Below are positions 52,838 through 60,296 of a DNA stretch of 64,000 nt, in pieces (position 1 is the stretch's first letter; the number at the start of each line of letters is the position of its first letter). Below the pieces are notes generated by a model. It did no database searches and was not told the origin of the DNA. It worked only from the letters and a program-made list of their open reading frames with translations. The stretch covers positions 62,001 to 126,000 of the forward strand of contig NZ_JAVKGO010000006.1 in assembly GCF_031432315.1 (NCBI RefSeq). Direction: 5' to 3'. Source of the DNA: Serpentinicella sp031432315. GTDB lineage: Bacteria; Bacillota; Clostridia; Peptostreptococcales; Natronincolaceae. The translations under genes were made by a program, and so were the position numbers.

Positions 52838-53194
52838 TTAGTAATAAGGTCTATAACGACGTCTCCTTCTGCCTAACAGCTCTCTAATAATTAGAATACT
52901 AATTAAGTCTCTAAAAATCCCTCTTCCTCCTATTTGCTGCTCATATGGTCTAGACATTTCCATTTCATAAACCCTGTCTGCCATTTCTTCTACAACAGCA
53001 GGATCCACCCTTGGATGCATTCTTGGGTCTGTATAAACGTCATAATGTCTACAAACCTCCTGTACACTTGGATAAATCCTCCTATAAATTTCTGGGTACA
53101 TATCAAGTAATCCACTTCTGTCATCATAAATATCCATATAGTGTCGTGGCAAACCATAATACGGGCTGTATGGATAGTACGGGTAATGATGCAT
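52838..53194 (-). CDS. Tyr/Pro/Arg-rich small protein, possibly a spore coat component
   Basis: A 118-residue protein I do not recognise. The N terminus is very rich in Tyr and Pro (MHHYPYYPYSPYYGLPRHYM), the middle (30-85) is charged and helical, and the C terminus has a hydrophobic segment (DLISILIIRELLG) before an Arg/Tyr tail (RRRRRYRPYY). Such composition is common in clostridial spore coat proteins. A strong Shine-Dalgarno (GAAGGGGGGAGA) precedes the ATG. It is divergent from ytrH, with a candidate sigma-K promoter upstream. Coat function is an inference. Confidence 0.7.
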   Translation of the reverse strand: MHHYPYYPYSPYYGLPRHYMDIYDDRSGLLDMYPEIYRRIYPSVQEVCRHYDVYTDPRMHPRVDPAVVEEMADRVYEMEMSRPYEQQIGGRGIFRDLISILIIRELLGRRRRRYRPYY

Positions 53195-53220
53195 TTATTT
53201 CTCCCCCCTTCTTTTTGGTA

Positions 53221-53247
53221 CATATTATGATAGTACTAATAAATTGT
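53221..53247 (-). promoter_or_regulatory. Candidate sigma-K promoter of the Tyr/Arg-rich protein gene
   Basis: On the minus strand AC (53247-53246), 16 bases, then CATAATATG (53229-53221) matches the sigma-K pattern AC-N16-CATANNNTA except for the last base. Confidence 0.3.
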
Positions 53248-53340
53248 TACAAACAATTCACTCATTATCTCCTTAATTAATCATATATTTAATAAGAATG
53301 TACTGCTTAATAACAGCTACTCTTTTAAGGGGGATTAAAA

Positions 53341-53670
53341 TTGACAACCTTCTTCCAAAATATACTATATAACTTTTTTATTTCTTTAGGTGTAATGCTA
53401 GGCGGCTGTATTTTTGGGGGTGTAGCCGCTACCCTAAATGGTCATCCCCCACTAAAGACGATGTTAGATCTATGTGATAAAATAAAAATATGGGCTGTTA
53501 TTGTTGCTTTAGGCGGCACTTTTTCTTCAATTAAAATACTTGAAATAAGTATTTTTAACGGTGAGTTACGAGGACTATTTAAGCAGGTTATTTATATTGT
53601 AAGTGCGCTATCTGGTGCACAACTAGCATATAAGCTTATATTTTATCTTGAAAGTAGTGGGCGTGTATGA
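53341..53670 (+). CDS. ytrH: Sporulation membrane protein YtrH
   Basis: A 109-residue protein with three membrane helices and the pattern ISLGVMLGGCIFGGVAATLNG, IKIWAVIVALGGTFSSIKI and YIVSALSGAQLAYKLI, which matches YtrH. In B. subtilis ytrH and ytrI form a sigma-E operon needed for efficient sporulation. The start is TTG with AAGGGGG upstream. Its end overlaps ytrI by four bases (ATGA), showing translational coupling. Confidence 0.88.
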   Translation: MTTFFQNILYNFFISLGVMLGGCIFGGVAATLNGHPPLKTMLDLCDKIKIWAVIVALGGTFSSIKILEISIFNGELRGLFKQVIYIVSALSGAQLAYKLIFYLESSGRV

Positions 53671-54113
53671 GTAAAAAACGGTTGTTTGTTTTATTTAACA
53701 TACTACTGTTAGGTTTTTTCTTAGGGCTTTGTGCCATGAATTTATTTCAAATGCACACGATTGATAGGTTATATAGAGTGCAAAATAACTTAACAAACCA
53801 ACTACTAGACAAAGAAATTCAACTTGAAAAGTTAAATCAAAGTATTGATAATAACAAAAGCTTTGTCGTAAAAAACCTTGAAATTATTGTTGAATATGAT
53901 GGTAATCCCTTATTTATTGAAGATATTGAATCAGCAGCTAAATTTTATATATCTGACTTAGTCGGAAGAGAAATTATTTCGATAGATGGGGAAATGATTT
54001 ATAAAATATTTAACAATCGTTTACTTGAAATTGAAGAAAAACAAATAAACTTAACTGTAAAATATATTATTATCACAGAAACCGTTACTATTGGTATAAA
54101 AGCCACGGAATAA
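53667..54113 (+). CDS. ytrI: Sporulation membrane protein YtrI
   Basis: A 148-residue bitopic protein: one membrane helix near 7-27, a coiled coil (about 32-62), then a small globular domain (65-145) rich in beta strands. Its place directly after ytrH, with a four-base overlap, and its topology match YtrI of B. subtilis. Similarity in the globular part cannot be judged by eye, so the name rests mainly on context. Confidence 0.75.
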   Translation: MSKKRLFVLFNILLLGFFLGLCAMNLFQMHTIDRLYRVQNNLTNQLLDKEIQLEKLNQSIDNNKSFVVKNLEIIVEYDGNPLFIEDIESAAKFYISDLVGREIISIDGEMIYKIFNNRLLEIEEKQINLTVKYIIITETVTIGIKATE

Positions 54114-54152
54114 AATATATTTGTACTAATACATTCTTTTGGGAGTGATTAT

Positions 54153-54326
54153 ATGCGTATTTGGGTTTTTAAAAGGCGTCACCTCACTATTGCTATAGTT
54201 GCTATTGTAGCTATTCTGCTAATTGCTATATTTTTGGCAACTCGAAGTAAAAGTCAACCAACATACAGTTTTCCAGTTTTTCAACAAGCATTAAATGAAT
54301 ATTCTTTATTATCTACAAAATATTAA
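54153..54326 (+). CDS. Small single-pass membrane protein (57 aa)
   Basis: A short frame 39 bases after ytrI, with GGGAG seven bases before the ATG. It encodes a basic start MRIWVFKRRHL, one membrane helix TIAIVAIVAILLIAIFLA, and a 29-residue outer tail (TRSKSQPTYSF...). The basic anchor looks like the N-terminal anchor of sporulation polysaccharide deacetylases, but no enzyme domain follows: the frame closes with TAA just before a terminator. It is probably the third gene of the ytrHI operon. Function is unknown. Confidence 0.68.
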   Translation: MRIWVFKRRHLTIAIVAIVAILLIAIFLATRSKSQPTYSFPVFQQALNEYSLLSTKY

Positions 54327-54358
54327 AGCGGGGGCAATTGCCCTCGCTTTAATATTTG
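54324..54358. terminator. Bidirectional terminator
   Basis: The stem TTAAAGCG.GGGCAA / TTGCCC.CGCTTTAA overlaps the stop codon of the 57-aa gene and ends the convergent 417-aa gene as well. Confidence 0.82.
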
Positions 54359-55612
54359 CTATATGCTTGTAGCTTCAAATGGATATACCACTAGTCCTGT
54401 TTTCGGATCAATATGTGCTAACCAATAACCTAATCCATTTTTCCCTTCTTCTCCCTCTATGCATGGATGCCAATATACAAATCCAGTTGTTCCACCATAT
54501 GGCTGTTCCGCTTTAATACATCTTCCAGGTATTGCATACACAAAATATTTAGCACTTCTCTCCTCGCTGTAACAAATTCCAAATAAATAATGTTGATATA
54601 GGTAAATTAACCTATAATAATCAGAAGGATAGAAATACGGACTCTGATATTGATAAGGATTATTCATTATTTCAAGATAGGCTATAAAAGGCATATATGC
54701 TCTATAAATGGTTTGTTGATTATTAAATATTTGCCACCATTCATACCCTTCAAAGTTTTTTTCAAAAGGATTAACACAAGGATACAATTTTAAAGTTGAT
54801 TCAATATAATGCTGAATATGATTCTCTGTTGGGTCATTTTGTGCTTTCTGCTCTCTTTCTAGAGGCTTCACTTTTTCTTCTCTAAGCACCTTAAATTCTT
54901 CACTTGGAATCTGCTTGAATTCTTTATCTTCTACTTGTGGTTTTTCCTTTACTATTTCATTTTTATGCGCTTCTTTCTTGGTTGTTTTTTTATCTTCTAA
55001 CTTTAATGGTATGGTAATATTAGATTCTTTTTCTTTATTGTTTAAATTACTACTTTCATTTTTTTTATCCGATACCTTTGAACCAACATCCAACTTTCTA
55101 TTTTGGTCAGAAACTTTTTTATCAATATTGAGGTCTTTTTTAATGATCGCATTATTTTTCTCTTGGTTGTTTTTACTAGAAAAGGCTTTACGCCAATCAA
55201 CTTTATCTTTATGTACATATCCAACTAAAGGTGCCACAATGCTATTATTTTCATCAGATCTTTCAATCAATACTATTATTACATCAAAATCCTCAATAGG
55301 TATTTTAGTGCCTCTTACATTTTCAGGGTAAAATTCATATGCCCCTTCTGCCTTGCCACTGGAATCTACTTCCATAGGCCCTAAGTCAACTTTAACTGGT
55401 TTCTTTTCTCCATTCGTTTTTAATAAATATATACGATACCGTTCGTTTTTATTGTCTAGTTTTTTTAAGTTTTGACAATGCAATCCTATAGATGCTCTAT
55501 CATTTTTCACCTCTATTTTTGCATAACCTTTCGCTTTATCATTAGCCGACAAATTATAATTTTCGCTTTCCGTGTCAAGTAAAACAAAATAACGTCTATA
55601 CAATCGTTTCAT
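54359..55612 (-). CDS. Clostridial conserved protein of unknown function, three-part architecture
   Basis: A 417-residue protein that I cannot assign. Residues 1-125 form a beta-rich domain (MKRLYRRYFVLLDTES, YRIYLLKTNGEKKPVKVDLG, PLVGYVHKDKVDW). Residues 130-270 are a Lys/Glu/Asn-rich disordered linker. Residues 280-417 are rich in aromatic residues (FEKNFEGYEWWQIF, YYRLIYLYQHYLFG, TTGFVYWHPCIEG, YWLAHIDPKTG). There is no signal peptide or membrane helix. AAAGGGGG lies upstream of the ATG. It follows ksgA and converges on the ytrHI operon, in a sporulation-rich block, so a spore-envelope role is plausible. Confidence 0.8.
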   Translation of the reverse strand: MKRLYRRYFVLLDTESENYNLSANDKAKGYAKIEVKNDRASIGLHCQNLKKLDNKNERYRIYLLKTNGEKKPVKVDLGPMEVDSSGKAEGAYEFYPENVRGTKIPIEDFDVIIVLIERSDENNSIVAPLVGYVHKDKVDWRKAFSSKNNQEKNNAIIKKDLNIDKKVSDQNRKLDVGSKVSDKKNESSNLNNKEKESNITIPLKLEDKKTTKKEAHKNEIVKEKPQVEDKEFKQIPSEEFKVLREEKVKPLEREQKAQNDPTENHIQHYIESTLKLYPCVNPFEKNFEGYEWWQIFNNQQTIYRAYMPFIAYLEIMNNPYQYQSPYFYPSDYYRLIYLYQHYLFGICYSEERSAKYFVYAIPGRCIKAEQPYGGTTGFVYWHPCIEGEEGKNGLGYWLAHIDPKTGLVVYPFEATSI

Positions 55613-55674
55613 AATTTACCCCCTTTTTATGCCTTTATACTTAATATATGATAGGAGGTATAAATAATTTACGA

Positions 55675-56541
55675 TTATTTTGTTTTTTCTACAATACAAT
55701 TTGTGATTTTCGCAAACTGTTCTATATTTAGTGCTTCTCCTCGTATATTTTCATTAATATGTAGTATATTTAATGTTTCTCTTATCATTTGCTTGTCTAA
55801 TTTTAGTGCCCCTGTACTTAATGCATTTAACAAGGTCTTTCTTCTCTTTCCAAAAGCATCTCTTACAATTGAAAAGAATAAAGATTCATCTTTCACTTGT
55901 ACTCGAGGGGCTTCTTTTACATCTAACTTAATAACCGTTGACTCTACTTTAGGTTGAGGTATAAATACAGATGGGGGTACTTTAAATAATATTTTTACAT
56001 CACAATAATACTGGACAGCTATAGATAACGCACCGTAATTTTTTGTCCCAGGCGCTGCTTGCATTCTTTCTGCGACTTCTTTTTGGATCATAACAACTAA
56101 AGAAGACACCGGCGCTTTTTCTTCTAGAAACTTCATTATTATTGGCGTAGTTACATAATAGGGCAAATTCGCCACTACCTTTGGTCTTTCATTTGGAAAA
56201 TGGGTATCAATCAATTTATGAACATCTACCTTTAATATGTCATCATTAACCACCTTTACATTATTACAACCTGACAGGGTTTTTTCTAAAATAGGTAATA
56301 ATGTTTTGTCTATTTCTACTGCTACAACTTTTTTTGCCCTTTCAGCCAAATATTGAGTTAAACTCCCTATTCCAGGTCCTATTTCGATCACGGCGTCAGT
56401 TTCTGATATCTGTGCACCTTCAATAATATTATTTAAAACATTTCCATCAATTAAAAAATTTTGTCCCAAACTTTTGGAAAACTTAAACTGATACTCAGAT
56501 ACAATTTCTTTTGTTCTTTGAATTGTTGAAATACGTTCCAT
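55675..56541 (-). CDS. rsmA: 16S rRNA (adenine1518-N6/adenine1519-N6)-dimethyltransferase
   Basis: A 288-residue SAM-dependent methyltransferase (KsgA) that dimethylates two adenines in helix 45 of 16S rRNA. FSKSLGQNFLIDGNVLNNII is the N-terminal signature, VIEIGPGIGSLTQYLAE binds SAM, and ANLPYYVTTPIIMKFLE holds the catalytic NLPY. It starts two bases after rnmV, as in the B. subtilis order yabE-rnmV-ksgA. Length and motifs are complete. Confidence 0.97.
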   Translation of the reverse strand: MERISTIQRTKEIVSEYQFKFSKSLGQNFLIDGNVLNNIIEGAQISETDAVIEIGPGIGSLTQYLAERAKKVVAVEIDKTLLPILEKTLSGCNNVKVVNDDILKVDVHKLIDTHFPNERPKVVANLPYYVTTPIIMKFLEEKAPVSSLVVMIQKEVAERMQAAPGTKNYGALSIAVQYYCDVKILFKVPPSVFIPQPKVESTVIKLDVKEAPRVQVKDESLFFSIVRDAFGKRRKTLLNALSTGALKLDKQMIRETLNILHINENIRGEALNIEQFAKITNCIVEKTK

Positions 56542-56543
56542 AT

Positions 56544-57086
56544 TTAATCCCTCTTTTCAACGTTTTTAAGTGCCTCTTCGAATTCTTCCCTAGTCACTCC
56601 GTAATGGTTTAAACGATTCAAAAACTGCTTTGCATTACAATATCCAATACCAAGTAATTTCCCCAGTTCATTTCGTCTATATGCAGCTTCATTTATACCT
56701 ATTAAACCACTAACAATTAAATCCCTTTGTACAAACTCTTGCCGCTTTTCTACACGCTCACTCCGGACTTTGTCCAATGCCTTTATAATACTTTGAGGAG
56801 ATGCATTTTCAATTCCAATATCATCACCCTTAGTAGCTTCTTCCTTGGGTAAAAAGGCGTGCTTGCATCCCTTAACCTTTGAAGATATAATTTTTCGTAT
56901 TTTTTCCCCGGCAAAGTCAGGATCTGTGAATATAATGACACCTCTCTTTTCTACGGCCTTTTTTATTTGCTTGATCGTTGAATTTCGAAGCGCAAATCCA
57001 CCAGTTATAATCAACTCTGCATCTACAGCTCTTTTTATTGCAGAAACATCATCTTTTCCTTCTACAACAATTATTTCTTTAATCAC
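56544..57086 (-). CDS. rnmV: Ribonuclease M5
   Basis: A 180-residue Toprim nuclease that matures 5S rRNA. The Toprim glutamate is in IIVVEGKDDVSAIKRAV (residues 4-20) and the DxD-type acidic pair in VIIFTDPDFAGEKIRK (about 50-65). The C-terminal part (LIGINEAAYRRNELGKLLGI) binds the RNA. GGAGG lies upstream of the ATG. It lies between the YabE-like gene and ksgA. Confidence 0.96.
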   Translation of the reverse strand: MIKEIIVVEGKDDVSAIKRAVDAELIITGGFALRNSTIKQIKKAVEKRGVIIFTDPDFAGEKIRKIISSKVKGCKHAFLPKEEATKGDDIGIENASPQSIIKALDKVRSERVEKRQEFVQRDLIVSGLIGINEAAYRRNELGKLLGIGYCNAKQFLNRLNHYGVTREEFEEALKNVEKRD

Positions 57087-57180
57087 TAGTTTAAAACCTC
57101 CTTACATTGAAATAAGACCAGAGTTTCCTCTGGCCTTTTCAAAACAGTTAACAAATATTTAATACACTTAATATCCTTCA

Positions 57181-58224
57181 CTATCTCAGTACATATACCC
57201 GTACATTTCTTCTTCCAAAACTTCTTGCTCTGTTTAAATCTTCATAATAAATATCTATTTTGTTTCCTCTAATAGCACCACCGGTGTCCTCAGCATATGC
57301 AATTCCATAACTTGTTTTCCCATCCATTGACTCTATATATAGCCTCGAGCCAAGGGGGATCACATTAGGGTCCACAGCGACAACTCCTGGTCTAACCCTC
57401 GAACCAGTACTTGTTATTCCATACCCAGGATCACCAGGACTTTTCCCTGTACTTTCAGGTCCTGCTGTATATGCGGTTGCATTCATGGTTAATACCCTTG
57501 AATATCTTCTATTGTCACCCCTTGAGGTCATTACTACACCTGCTGTACCTTTTTCAATTATCTCTTCAACTGCTTTCTCAATATACACCTCTGAGATCAA
57601 TTCCCTAGAGACTTCTTCCCCATTTTCATACACTACTTCATATTTTAGTTCCTTTAATCCCGGTTGTCCATCTTGGACTTTCCTTGTTTTGCCCTGCTCT
57701 AATACGCCTGTATTTCTTGTTACTGTCCTATACGGAATTTCTTCCGCTTCTGTAATAATGTCTTTTTCAACTCGAGTAATGCTTATAACATCACCAGCAC
57801 TAACTGCCTCCGTAATGTTCGGTTCAACTAAGTCTAATTCATTAATTTCTATTTCATTACTAGCTAAAATTTCTTCTATCGTTTCCTCTAAAGTATATAC
57901 TTTTTTAGTGTCTTCACCATCAATAATTTCAACTTGAAATGCTCTTTTAATGACAATTTCGTCGCCATCTCTTAGTCTTTCATCTAAACCTGGCATTACA
58001 TGGTCTCTTTCTTCAACTTCAATCCCTTGCTTACTTAGTAGACTCCCCACCGTCGTCGCAAAGGTTTTTACCTCCATTGGTGTCCCTTCTTCTGTAATTG
58101 TAACCGTCTTTTGCATTGCAATTACAGTTCCTGATACAACAAGCACCAAGGCGATAATTGTGGCAATAAAGAACTTATTCTTATACCAACTATCCGGTTC
58201 TTTATTCCCTTGAACTGATTCCAT
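57181..58224 (-). CDS. yabE: YabE-like cell-wall protein with ubiquitin-like (DUF348), G5 and 3D domains
   Basis: A 347-residue exported protein. After a membrane anchor (about 17-37) come two DUF348 repeats (about 44-140, including TFATTVGSLLSKQGIEVEE), a G5 domain (about 150-225) and a C-terminal 3D domain (about 240-347). The three conserved aspartates are in VAVDPNVIPLGSRLYI, AEDTGGAIRGN and KIDIYYEDL, with ATAYTAGPES at the start. The 3D fold is shared with resuscitation-promoting and lytic transglycosylase-like proteins. It leads the yabE-rnmV-ksgA run, behind a sigma-A promoter. Confidence 0.92.
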   Translation of the reverse strand: MESVQGNKEPDSWYKNKFFIATIIALVLVVSGTVIAMQKTVTITEEGTPMEVKTFATTVGSLLSKQGIEVEERDHVMPGLDERLRDGDEIVIKRAFQVEIIDGEDTKKVYTLEETIEEILASNEIEINELDLVEPNITEAVSAGDVISITRVEKDIITEAEEIPYRTVTRNTGVLEQGKTRKVQDGQPGLKELKYEVVYENGEEVSRELISEVYIEKAVEEIIEKGTAGVVMTSRGDNRRYSRVLTMNATAYTAGPESTGKSPGDPGYGITSTGSRVRPGVVAVDPNVIPLGSRLYIESMDGKTSYGIAYAEDTGGAIRGNKIDIYYEDLNRARSFGRRNVRVYVLR

Positions 58225-58266
58225 ATAAATTCCTCCTACTCTTTTTTGAGATTGGAACTTCCTAAG

Positions 58267-58295
58267 ATTTTATTCCAACTCTTTTTAATTGTCAA
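58267..58295 (-). promoter_or_regulatory. Sigma-A promoter of the yabE-like gene
   Basis: On the minus strand TTGACA (58295-58290), 17 bases and TAAAAT (58272-58267) lie about 45 bases before the ATG. Confidence 0.72.
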
Positions 58296-58869
58296 GTCGA
58301 GATCTTTATGGGATGATTTTCAACAACTGTCATTGTACCCTTTTGGATTTTTTTTATACCTTTGACTTTTAAATATATATGCATGTCAATTTTATATATA
58401 ACCGGACATGCAATTTTATTATGTTTTTTTAAGATTATCAAATTGCGAAATTTCATAATTTCATTCTTAAAGTTTTTATAGTCTGTGATATCGTCTCATT
58501 TGTTGAATTGTATCAGTCATTGCATTTGCAATAAAAAAACATGTGCTACTTCAAAACAAGCAAGGTATATTTCTTGAATTTATTTCTTTTTATTTCATTA
58601 TTTAATTTTCACAGTTTAAATGAATTTCTAAAACTATATTAATGAATTCAATCTAAAAAGTAAACACATTTTGTCCATCATAATTCTACAGCACAATTTA
58701 TTTCCTGGGAAATAAGTAGTAATATTTATTTTGCTGTCGATTTATTGCCTAAATTTTATAGATTTATAAAACTTTCTATATCGTTGTGTCAAAAATCATA
58801 CTTAGAAAATACACATAATCAAGTATTTAGACTATACAAAATATAAAACTGCCTTTATATTTACAAAAA
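58296..58869. other. Long AT-rich gap upstream of the yabE-like promoter
   Basis: About 570 bases with no open frame of note. It holds an interrupted palindrome TGCATGTC...GACATGCA (58380-58412) whose arms are followed by the direct repeat CAATTTTAT, and a perfect palindrome TTATTTCC-TG-GGAAATAA (58698-58715). No riboswitch signature is seen. Confidence 0.45.
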
Positions 58870-58920
58870 GAAAAAAATCCTACTTTGGAGTATCATATCA
58901 AAATAGGATTTTTTCTTTTT
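58870..58920 (-). terminator. Terminator of the PNPOx-like gene
   Basis: The minus strand reads AAAAAATCCTA, a long loop, TAGGATTTTTT directly beyond the stop codon. Confidence 0.78.
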
Positions 58921-58922
58921 TA

Positions 58923-59408
58923 CTAATGCAGTGTCATGGCATCTTCTTTTACTGTAACTTGATCATTTTTTAATATTTGCTTTGTTCGGTCTCCTGTTTT
59001 TACGGCATTTAAATAAACAATTTCTTCCGGTACAATTTTAATTACTTTTAGATTCTCTCTTTCCATATTTAATTTGTTTGGATCTTCTGAAAACTGCATT
59101 GCTTCATCATATAGCTGCTTATTAGTTACGCTTGTTATTGCTTTTCCAAAAATTTGAACCCCTTTTATTTCTTTGTGATTTAAATATTCTGTATTTACTA
59201 GCATACAAACATTAGGGTTGCTCTCAATAGCTTCAAATTTATCTCCACCAGCAGATAAAATATAGAGTTCCATTTCTTTTCCCATAAAATATTGTACTGG
59301 ACTCGTTCTTGGCATTTGGTTTATACAAGTACCTAAAGCACCATCTTTGTGTTCAGATAAAAATTCTGTTATCTCATTTTTTAATTCTCCTGGAGACATC
59401 TTCTGCAT
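58923..59408 (-). CDS. Pyridoxamine 5'-phosphate oxidase family protein
   Basis: A 161-residue split-barrel flavin-binding protein. GALGTCINQMPRTSPVQYFM (about 23-42) and ELYILSAGGDKFEAIESNPNV (about 47-67) are the FMN-binding segments of the PNPOx-like family; KGVQIFGKA follows near residue 82. Clostridial members of this short type are rarely true pyridoxamine phosphate oxidases, and a flavin or F420-type reductase role is equally possible. AAAGGAAG lies upstream. It is monocistronic. Confidence 0.82.
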   Translation of the reverse strand: MQKMSPGELKNEITEFLSEHKDGALGTCINQMPRTSPVQYFMGKEMELYILSAGGDKFEAIESNPNVCMLVNTEYLNHKEIKGVQIFGKAITSVTNKQLYDEAMQFSEDPNKLNMERENLKVIKIVPEEIVYLNAVKTGDRTKQILKNDQVTVKEDAMTLH

Positions 59409-59473
59409 TTTTTCTACTTCCTTTCTTTACAATAGATATAGCTTTATTATTTTATGTTTTTCCTTTTTCTATA

Positions 59474-59510
59474 CAAAAAAGAAAATGTCTTAGGACATTT
59501 TCTTTTAATA
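59474..59510 (-). terminator. Terminator of the metG-tatD operon
   Basis: The stem AAAGAAAATGTC / GACATTTTCTTT lies just beyond the tatD stop codon with T residues on the minus strand. Confidence 0.82.
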
Positions 59511-59518
59511 TTAAATAT

Positions 59519-60286
59519 TTACTTTATTTTAAATAGTCTTTTTGCATTGTTAGCAGTAGTTTCCATTACCGCTTCAACATCAATCCCTTTTGCCTGGGCA
59601 ATGGTATCTGCCACATATTGTACAAAGGCAGGCTCATTTCTTTTGCCTCTTTTGGGAACAGGCGCTAAATAAGGACAATCTGTTTCTATTAATAAATGTT
59701 CTAATGGTATTTCCTTTGCCACTTCATAGGTCTTCTTTGCGTTTTTAAATGTAACAGGACCTGCTAATGAAATGTAGATGCCTTTTTTAATATATTCCTT
59801 TGCTAATTCTACGCTACCTGAATAACAATGTAAAACGCACCCTGTTTCCCAAGCCTTATGCTCCATTAATATTTTAAATACCTCACCATTTGCTTCCCGA
59901 TCATGAATAATGATTGGAAGATTTACTTCTTTTGCTAATTCAATTTGTTTTTTAAACCACTTTCTTTGTATGTCTCTTGGTGAGTTGTCATAGTGAAAAT
60001 CTAAGCCTATTTCCCCGATAGCTACAACTTTTTCATTACCACTCAAAGATTTCAAAATATCAATTGTATCTTCATCCATGGTTTTTGCTTCATGGGGATG
60101 TACGCCTACAGCAGCATAAATCATATTATATTTTTTTGCTAAGTTCACTGCTGCTACGGAAGAACTTACATCTGCCCCTACATTTAAAATATATTTTACT
60201 CCCTGATTTTTTGCTGCTTCTATTACTTGTTCTCTATCTTTGTCAAAACGTCTGTCATCTAAGTGGGCATGACTATCAAATAACAT
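59519..60286 (-). CDS. tatD: TatD family metal-dependent hydrolase
   Basis: A 255-residue TIM-barrel hydrolase. Metal ligands are in LFDSHAHLDD (residues 2-11), VAIGEIGLDFHYD (about 90-102), LPIIIHDREA (His near 127), VLHCYSGS and LIETDCPYLAPVPKRGKRNE. Homologues are 3'-5' DNA exonucleases or deoxyribonucleases (YabD in B. subtilis). It starts ten bases after metG and ends at a terminator, forming a two-gene operon as in many Firmicutes. Confidence 0.93.
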   Translation of the reverse strand: MLFDSHAHLDDRRFDKDREQVIEAAKNQGVKYILNVGADVSSSVAAVNLAKKYNMIYAAVGVHPHEAKTMDEDTIDILKSLSGNEKVVAIGEIGLDFHYDNSPRDIQRKWFKKQIELAKEVNLPIIIHDREANGEVFKILMEHKAWETGCVLHCYSGSVELAKEYIKKGIYISLAGPVTFKNAKKTYEVAKEIPLEHLLIETDCPYLAPVPKRGKRNEPAFVQYVADTIAQAKGIDVEAVMETTANNAKRLFKIK

Positions 60287-60296
60287 AATATCCTCC

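Noticed and set aside
58225..58922. c-di-AMP (ydaO-type) riboswitch upstream of the yabE-like gene
   Set aside because: Such riboswitches often precede cell-wall hydrolase genes, but the gap is AT-rich and lacks the GC-rich conserved core; the promoter is only 45 bases from the start.
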